Shown here piece by piece: positions 59,402 to 64,000 of a DNA stretch of 64,000 bases; position 1 is the stretch's first letter, and the number at the start of each line of letters is the position of its first letter. The notes beneath the pieces are model-generated. The model had not been told where the DNA came from. It did not search any database and worked only from the letters and a program-made list of their open reading frames with translations. The stretch is from Deltaproteobacteria bacterium (GTDB taxonomy: Bacteria > Myxococcota_A > UBA796 > GCA-2862545): NCBI GenBank assembly GCA_016938035.1, contig JAFGVK010000181.1, forward strand, positions 24,195 to 88,194. The letters run 5' to 3'. A program made the position numbers and the translations under genes.

Positions 59402-60322
59402 TCAGCGAGGCCTGGCGGCGTACTGATAGAACAGCCCGTAGGGATCTGTGAAGCGCCCCGACACCACGCTGAGCCCCTCCCTGGCGAGCAGATCGCGCCA
59501 CCTAGGGACCGTGAGCTCGTACACGTCCCGCTCAGCGAGCGGCGCCCAGGCCACGTCCACTTGATCCACGCACCACTGGCGGAGGATGCGCTCCCACCGC
59601 CGCGCCAGGTCCGGGGTGGGGTCCCGGCGGGCGAGGTCGTGGAGCAGGCTGGTGCCGGTCCGGCGCAGGTAGGAGTCGAGGATGCGGTCGACGAGGACCG
59701 GGTCGCCGGGAGGCAGATCGATGTCGCAGAACACGTCGGCCTCGTTGAGGAGCAGCAGCCCCGCCCTGGATCTCAGCGCCTCGGCGATGGCGCGCAGCAC
59801 CTCCCCCTTGCCGGTGCCGAGGAGGCCGTGCGCGGCCCTGTGCCCGGCGCTCAGGCCCGCGACGTGGTGGAGGGTGAGCGAGCAGAGCACCGCGTCGGCG
59901 TCGGGGAGCGCCACCGCCTCCACCGGAGCCAGCACCGAGGCGAGCGCCACGCCGGGGGGCAGCGCGTCCCGCACCGCGTCGTGGGCCTCCTGTGAGGGAT
60001 CCACCAGCACCAGCTCACCGCGCAGATCGCGCGGCAGCCCGCGCCACAGGCGGCCGTCCCCTCCCCCAACCTCGACCACCCTCCAGCCAGAGCGCCCCGA
60101 GAGCCCCTCGCGGAGCAGGGCCCGGTTGGCCGGGTAGATCGCCCCCGCCACGGTGGTCATGGACCAGGCGTCGTAGAGCGAGCCCTCGCCGAACAAGGTG
60201 TTCCAGCGCTCGTCCACCTCCAGGGGCCGCGCCCGCTGGAGGGCCCGGACGGCCTCGAGCTGCTCCCCCCTGGGGAGCTCGAGGACACGGGCTACCTCCG
60301 CGACCAGCTCAGCTCCTGGCAC
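59402..60322 (-). CDS. SAM-dependent methyltransferase
   Basis: 306 residues. Class I Rossmann methyltransferase with VVEVGGGDGRLWRGLP (motif I), ELVLVDPS (motif II), DAVLCSLTLHHVAG (motif IV) and LLLLNEADVF. N-terminal ~85 residues are helical. The acceptor is unknown. Start GTG 60322 overlaps the darP end by 14 bases, so the two are co-translated, with TatD following; this suggests a small operon darP-methyltransferase-tatD. Confidence 0.78.
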   Translation of the reverse strand: MPGAELVAEVARVLELPRGEQLEAVRALQRARPLEVDERWNTLFGEGSLYDAWSMTTVAGAIYPANRALLREGLSGRSGWRVVEVGGGDGRLWRGLPRDLRGELVLVDPSQEAHDAVRDALPPGVALASVLAPVEAVALPDADAVLCSLTLHHVAGLSAGHRAAHGLLGTGKGEVLRAIAEALRSRAGLLLLNEADVFCDIDLPPGDPVLVDRILDSYLRRTGTSLLHDLARRDPTPDLARRWERILRQWCVDQVDVAWAPLAERDVYELTVPRWRDLLAREGLSVVSGRFTDPYGLFYQYAARPR

Positions 60323-60830
60323 TGGTGATCGCCTCGCGCACCGTGGTCAGCAGCTGCTTGCGCTGCCTGGGCCCGGCGCCCTGCTTCTGGACCGCCCGCA
60401 CCCTGCTGCGGAGCCCCTGCACCGCCACCGCCGGATAGGCCTCCACGAAGGCGGTCAGGGCGTCTGGCTCCTCCAGCAGGCGGGTCACCCAGCGCTCCGC
60501 CGCGCGGGCGTCGATCCCGTCGATGCGGTGCCCGTCATCCACCAGGGACTGGAGGGCGAGCACCTCCTCCTCGTCCAGGCGCCGGAGGATGCTGGCGATG
60601 GCCTTCACCTGCCGGTTGCGGGCGGCGTAGGCGGTGATGCCCGCGCCGATGTCGATCGCCTCGCGCACCATCGGGTGCATCGCGACGGTGTCTAGGCGCT
60701 TGCGCGACACCTCGATCAGCGCCTCGGCCAGGGCCAGCACGTCGAGCGCCTCGCGCCGTGCCTCGCTGCGGGAGCCGCGCTCCTTGAGGACCGGGAAAGG
60801 AGACGGCGCCTCTTCTTCGTTGGAGCTCAA
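60309..60830 (-). CDS. darP: DarP/YjgA-family ribosome biogenesis protein
   Basis: 173 residues. The DUF615 pattern is visible: RSEARREALDVLALAEALIEVSRKRLDTVAMHPMVREAIDIGAGITAYAARNRQVKAIASILRRLDEEEV, followed by LQSLVD, AFVEAYPAVAVQGLRSRVRAVQK and KQLLTTVRE. DarP assists late 50S subunit assembly in E. coli. Start is TTG 60830, preceded by a strong GGAGGTGA; no ATG fits. All-helical, no membrane segments. Overlaps the methyltransferase gene. Confidence 0.82.
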   Translation of the reverse strand: MSSNEEEAPSPFPVLKERGSRSEARREALDVLALAEALIEVSRKRLDTVAMHPMVREAIDIGAGITAYAARNRQVKAIASILRRLDEEEVLALQSLVDDGHRIDGIDARAAERWVTRLLEEPDALTAFVEAYPAVAVQGLRSRVRAVQKQGAGPRQRKQLLTTVREAITSARS

Positions 60831-60875
60831 GGCTCACCTCCGCGGTGCCGGGGCGAGAACCCCGGCGGCAACGCG

Positions 60876-61769
60876 CTAGTGGACGTGTCCGTGGGCGATC
60901 TCTTCCGGAGTGGCCGCCTCGACAGCGACCACCTTCACGTCGAAGAACAGGGTCACCCCGGCGAGGGGGTGGTTGGCGTCGAGGACCACCGCGTCGTCCC
61001 CGACCTCGGCGACCACGAATTCCACCACCCCCTGATCGGTCTGGCCGCGCACCGACATCCCCACCTGCACGTCGGCGGGGAACTGCTCGCGGGGCACCTC
61101 GATGGTGCGGCCCTCGTCGCGCTCCCCGTACGCCTGCTCCGGCGGCACCTCAAGGCGGAGCACGTCGCCGGCGAGGTGGCCGCCGAGGCCGCTCTCCATC
61201 CCGGGGATCAGCTGCCCGTGCCCGTGGAGGTAGCGCAGGGGGCCCCGACCGTCCGAGGTGTCGATCACCTGCCCGGACCCGTCGGTGAGGGTGTACTCGA
61301 TCGACACCACCCGATCCTTCTGGATCGAGGCGTCCCCGACGATCGGCGCGCGCTGCACCGGGGCGTGGTGGTGGTGCCCGTGGTCCTGCTTCTTGTCGCC
61401 ACAGTCCTCACCCTGGCAGGACTGATCCTCGCCGAAGCTCTGGCAGCCGTCGCTCATGTAGCAGTGGAGGGCCTCTGCGACGGTCTTGGCGCCGCCGTGG
61501 TGGTAGACCGAGATCCCCTCCTCCAGGAAGCCCATCAGCGGCCTGCGGCCCATGCCGCCCGCGACCACCGCCTGGGCGCCCTCACCCTTGAGCATCCCGA
61601 CCACCGCGCCGCAGCCGCCCTGATCATGGGCCTCGTTGCCCACTACGCGGACCTGGCCGATCTCGCCTCCGACGAGCTCCACCAGGGTAAAGCCTGGGGA
61701 GTGGCCGAAGTGATCGGAGACGGCAGCCTGTAGACCGCCCGGATTCATGCTGGGGATTGCGACGAGCAT
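60876..61769 (-). CDS. NifX/NafY-type cofactor-binding domain fused to SlyD-type FKBP
   Basis: 297 residues. Residues about 1-110 are a dinitrogenase iron-molybdenum cofactor-binding-type domain (MLVAIPSMNPGGLQAAVSDHFGHSPGFTLVEL...GGCGAVVGMLKGEGAQAVVAGGMGRRPLMGFLEEGISVYH). A Cys/His-rich linker (CYMSDGCQSFGEDQSCQGEDC, then HGHHHH) spans about 104-135. Residues about 145-297 are a complete SlyD-like peptidyl-prolyl isomerase (VVSIEYTLTDGSGQVIDTS, YLHGHGQLIPGMESGLGGHLAGD, YGERDEGRTIEVPREQFP, DANHPLAGVTLFFDVKVVAVEAATPEEIAHGHVH). I infer a metal-cofactor chaperone. No nif genes are seen in the window. AGGAG precedes ATG 61769. Confidence 0.88.
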   Translation of the reverse strand: MLVAIPSMNPGGLQAAVSDHFGHSPGFTLVELVGGEIGQVRVVGNEAHDQGGCGAVVGMLKGEGAQAVVAGGMGRRPLMGFLEEGISVYHHGGAKTVAEALHCYMSDGCQSFGEDQSCQGEDCGDKKQDHGHHHHAPVQRAPIVGDASIQKDRVVSIEYTLTDGSGQVIDTSDGRGPLRYLHGHGQLIPGMESGLGGHLAGDVLRLEVPPEQAYGERDEGRTIEVPREQFPADVQVGMSVRGQTDQGVVEFVVAEVGDDAVVLDANHPLAGVTLFFDVKVVAVEAATPEEIAHGHVH

Positions 61770-62233
61770 GGGGACTCCTGGGTTGGGCAGCAGGGCTAGC
61801 CCCGGCTCAGCGACCGGTCAAGCGCACAGTGCCCTCTGAGCGGGAAGGATCACCGCTCAGAGTCCGAGGAGGTTCCCAGACCGGCGGACCGCGCCACGCC
61901 GGCCGGCCGCCTTGCGCGACGCGCTGCCTGGGGATCGCGTGCGGCCCCCCCGCGCAGGCCTCGCCCTATCGCCGGGCGGGCGGAGGTCTCACCGGGGGGC
62001 TGCCCCCAGCCCAGGGCGGCACCGGCGGAATCTCCCGCGTGCGGACCGGCAGGACCGCGCTGCCCGCCGGATGGGGCCACCGGGGGCAGGCGCGGGGGCG
62101 ACGTGCCCGCCGCCGAGCAGCAGGGATCACCACGAGGAGCGCCGCTAGCGGTCCGATCAGAAGGTGTGTCGAGCGAGTCAAGGAACCCCGTGCCATCATG
62201 CGACCGGTTACACATCCTTTTTCGGAGGTGCGC
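61770..62233. other. 464-bp region between divergent genes
   Basis: Next to the NifX-SlyD start lie an AGGAG site, a TTGACC (minus strand, about 61815-61820) and a hairpin at 61834-61862. The remaining ~370 bases are GC-rich without protein-like ORFs; the promoter of the vWA lipoprotein should lie at its right end, before GGAGGT 62224-62229. Confidence 0.45.
61834..61862 (-). promoter_or_regulatory. 10-bp perfect hairpin upstream of the NifX-SlyD gene
   Basis: CTCTGAGCGG (61834-61843) and CCGCTCAGAG (61853-61862) with a 9-base spacer, 65-93 bases upstream of ATG 61769 and just before a TTGACC -35-like box. Operator-like in position and size. Confidence 0.45.
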
Positions 62234-63193
62234 ATGAGGTCTCTCCCACTGGTGCTGGTCGCGCTAACGGCGGGATGCAACGAGTACGGGGTCATTACCG
62301 ACCTAAGGGAGCAGAATATCGAGCAGCGCTACGAGATCACCGGAGCGCGCAGCGACATCCTCTTCTACGCGGACACGTCTTCATCCATGGAGAGCGAGCT
62401 GTACCGCATGGGGCGAACGGTCGAAGAGTTCGTCTCTAGGCTCGAGGGCGCCGCCGAGGACTGGCAGATCATCACCGTCACCGGCCCCGACGGCTGCGGC
62501 ACGGTGGGGGTGCTCAACCCGCAGACGCCCGACTGGAAGACCCTCTTCGCCGAGGGGATCACCACCAAGCCCGCCGACGACGACGTGGACGAGTGGGGCC
62601 TGTTCAACGTGCGCCAGGCGATCATGAAATCCGCCCCCGGCCTGTGCAACGACGGCTTCATCCGGCCTGAGGCCACCCTCCACGTGATCTTCCTCTCCGA
62701 CGAGAAGGACACCTCGCCCGGCTATGAGATGGGCGGGGACTACTGGCGCGACTACGTGGACCCCATCCGCTACGTGAAGGACTCCGAGGCGCAGGTGAAG
62801 CTCTCTGGCATCATCGGGCCCACCCCCAACGGCTGCACCGGCGCAGACCCGGGGTACGGTTACGCCGAGGCGGTGCAGTTCACCCACGGTGAGCAGATCT
62901 CGATCTGTGATGACTGGACCACCCAGGTCGAGATCCTCGCCGACGCGTCGGTCTCGCAGGACTTCTTCCCCCTCCAGCACCAGCCGATCGAGGGCACCCT
63001 GCAGGTGCTGCTGAACCAGGAGATTCTGGACAGCGGCTGGGCCCAGGAGGGCGAGCTCACCGAGGGCACGCTGGGGGTCCGGTTCAGTGACCCGGTGCCC
63101 GGCGCGTGGGATGAGGTGTTCCTCAACTACCGCGCCATCGTCGAGGTTGAGGTGGACGAGGAAGGCAACGTGGTGGTGTCGGAGGGCGAGTAG
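62234..63193 (+). CDS. Secreted lipoprotein with von Willebrand A-like domain
   Basis: 319 residues. MRSLPLVLVALTAGC is a signal peptide with a TAGC lipobox. A vWA-type domain starts at about residue 40 with DILFYADTSSSMESELYRMG (MIDAS-like DxSxS) and continues with WQIITVTGPDGCG and ATLHVIFLSDEKDTSPG. Several Cys pairs suggest disulfides. The C-terminal part is acidic (EVEVDEEGNVVVSEGE). Typical of surface proteins in Myxococcota genomes; ligand unknown. GGAGGT upstream fixes ATG 62234. Confidence 0.82.
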   Translation: MRSLPLVLVALTAGCNEYGVITDLREQNIEQRYEITGARSDILFYADTSSSMESELYRMGRTVEEFVSRLEGAAEDWQIITVTGPDGCGTVGVLNPQTPDWKTLFAEGITTKPADDDVDEWGLFNVRQAIMKSAPGLCNDGFIRPEATLHVIFLSDEKDTSPGYEMGGDYWRDYVDPIRYVKDSEAQVKLSGIIGPTPNGCTGADPGYGYAEAVQFTHGEQISICDDWTTQVEILADASVSQDFFPLQHQPIEGTLQVLLNQEILDSGWAQEGELTEGTLGVRFSDPVPGAWDEVFLNYRAIVEVEVDEEGNVVVSEGE

Positions 63194-63235
63194 CCCCCCC
63201 CGGAGGCTGAGTCCCCGGAGCGGCCCCTGGCCCGT

Positions 63236-63258
63236 GTGACCGGGGCCGCGCCCGTCAC
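63236..63258 (+). terminator. Hairpin after the vWA lipoprotein gene
   Basis: GTGAC plus GGGC (63236-63240, 63243-63246) pair with GCCC plus GTCAC (63250-63258), with a 2-base bulge and 3-base loop. 43 bases after the stop. No T-run. Confidence 0.4.
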
Positions 63259-63640
63259 GGCGCCAGTCGCCCGCGCCGACGCGCGTGCCCCTCGACGCGG
63301 GCCCCTGGTCCCAGGCAGGTCGCACGCAAAGGTGCGCTTTTTCCCTGTAGAGCGGCGAACACGCGCCGCCCTGCCTGGTGACGCGGCGCCCTCCTCAGTC
63401 CGGGAGACTATCGACGGCCTTGGGGCCGCCGCCAAGGGGGCTACACTCTCCTTCAGTGTCCCCCGTTGGGGCCTGGGACTGCGTCCCTCCCCCCTGCTGA
63501 GGGCGTGCCGCCCCCTCTCCCCCTGCGTGATCGGGCGCTCCCCCGTGCCGGAGGCCCCCCGCAGGGCCCCCTTGGGCGAGACGGTGATCAAGGCCCGCAC
63601 CAGCACCCGTGGCGAGAGGGTGTGCACGACAGTCCCTGGC

Positions 63641-63732
63641 GACCCTCTGGAAGATTCGACGCGCATATTCATCCGATGGTTCCGCTAAAAGGATAGAGAT
63701 CGTCCTGTGAGACTGTCTGGCTGATGGATCGG
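63641..63732 (+). repeat. 92-bp dispersed element, copy B
   Basis: Ungapped match to 25882-25973 (71/92 identical). It lies about 70 bases upstream of the next gene's start, so here it is in a promoter/leader position rather than between convergent genes. Confidence 0.8.
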
Positions 63733-63804
63733 TACCCCCGTGAGCCCACTCGCTCGTCCCGTGCGATCGCGTCCTCGAGCGATCGGCGCGGTCCCGGAGC
63801 CCCC

Positions 63805-64000
63805 ATGCGCAAGCTCGTCGCCCCAGCCACCGCCACCCTGCTCGCCTCTCTCGCCTGTGGCGGCGCGCCCCTGGAGGGCAGCGCCGCGCCCACCCAGAGC
63901 GGCGCCCCCCCCTCGGTCGACGCCCCCGGCGTGCTCAGCGCCTACACCGCCCTCAAGGACACGGGCTGCGACCCCATCGCGGCGGGGATCGACTCTCCGA
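63805..64000 (+). CDS. Lipoprotein, 3' end beyond the window
   Basis: 65 codons visible, open at the window end. MRKLVAPATATLLASLAC is a signal peptide with an SLAC lipobox, followed by a Gly/Ala/Pro/Ser-rich stretch and the start of a mature domain (APGVLSAYTALKDTGC). GGAG before ATG 63805. Function unknown. Confidence 0.72.
   Translation, partial: MRKLVAPATATLLASLACGGAPLEGSAAPTQSGAPPSVDAPGVLSAYTALKDTGCDPIAAGIDSP

Larger units (their letters stand above)
63194..63804. other. 611-bp intergenic region
   Basis: It contains a terminator candidate (63236-63258) after the vWA gene, GC-rich unassigned sequence, and copy B of the 92-bp element (63641-63732). No protein-like ORF. Confidence 0.55.

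Overview
The window looks like chromosomal DNA of a very GC-rich, Gram-negative, Myxococcota/deltaproteobacteria-like bacterium. Evidence for this: many secreted lipoproteins with a lipobox followed by Asp/Thr/Glu-rich stretches, a protein with MopE-type Asp-rich metal-binding repeats, VIT/vWA and vWA lipoproteins, a Pal/CpoB pair (outer membrane), meso-DAP-type MurE, and coding density typical of such genomes. The taxonomic call is inference from content only. No phage, insertion sequence or CRISPR array is visible.

Layout. 1-5255: 3' part of a formiminotransferase-cyclodeaminase (histidine degradation), two paralogous degenerate receiver/HD-GYP-like proteins, and a DUF5320 protein. 5256-13700: lipoproteins, an adenosine-deaminase-family enzyme, a gamma-glutamyltransferase homologue, and a MerR-VIT/vWA operon with a palindromic operator. 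13705-25761: an NfnA-NfnB-ferritin-like triple fusion, a GyrI-like protein, a MopE-repeat lipoprotein, a zinc ribbon protein, a TPR-sulfotransferase gene split by one in-frame TAG, a lipoprotein and an SLC12-like transporter. 25762-33676: two radical SAM proteins, small secreted proteins, a YigZ-family protein, urocanate hydratase and a beta-lactamase-fold hydrolase.

33733-42261 is an information-processing block on the minus strand: rimP-nusA-ylxR/L7Ae-infB-SPOR-dprA-(smg-like)-xerC, followed by tRNA-Lys and tRNA-Glu. 42268-44291 holds pal and cpoB, and divergently a strong candidate 6S RNA with its own promoter and terminator. 45393-57247 is a rearranged division/cell-wall cluster: murE-murF-mraY-murD-ftsW-murC-murB-like-ddl-ftsQ-ftsZ, tightly overlapping, but without murG and ftsA at their usual places and with a MurB that seems to lack catalytic residues. 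57712-64000: a ferritin-like protein, TatD, a methyltransferase, DarP, a NifX/NafY-SlyD fusion, a vWA lipoprotein and the start of another lipoprotein.

The least expected items are a 92-bp dispersed intergenic element present three times, the NifX-SlyD and NfnAB-ferritin fusions, the phosphomimetic pseudo-receivers, the amber-interrupted TPR-sulfotransferase and the degenerate MurB.
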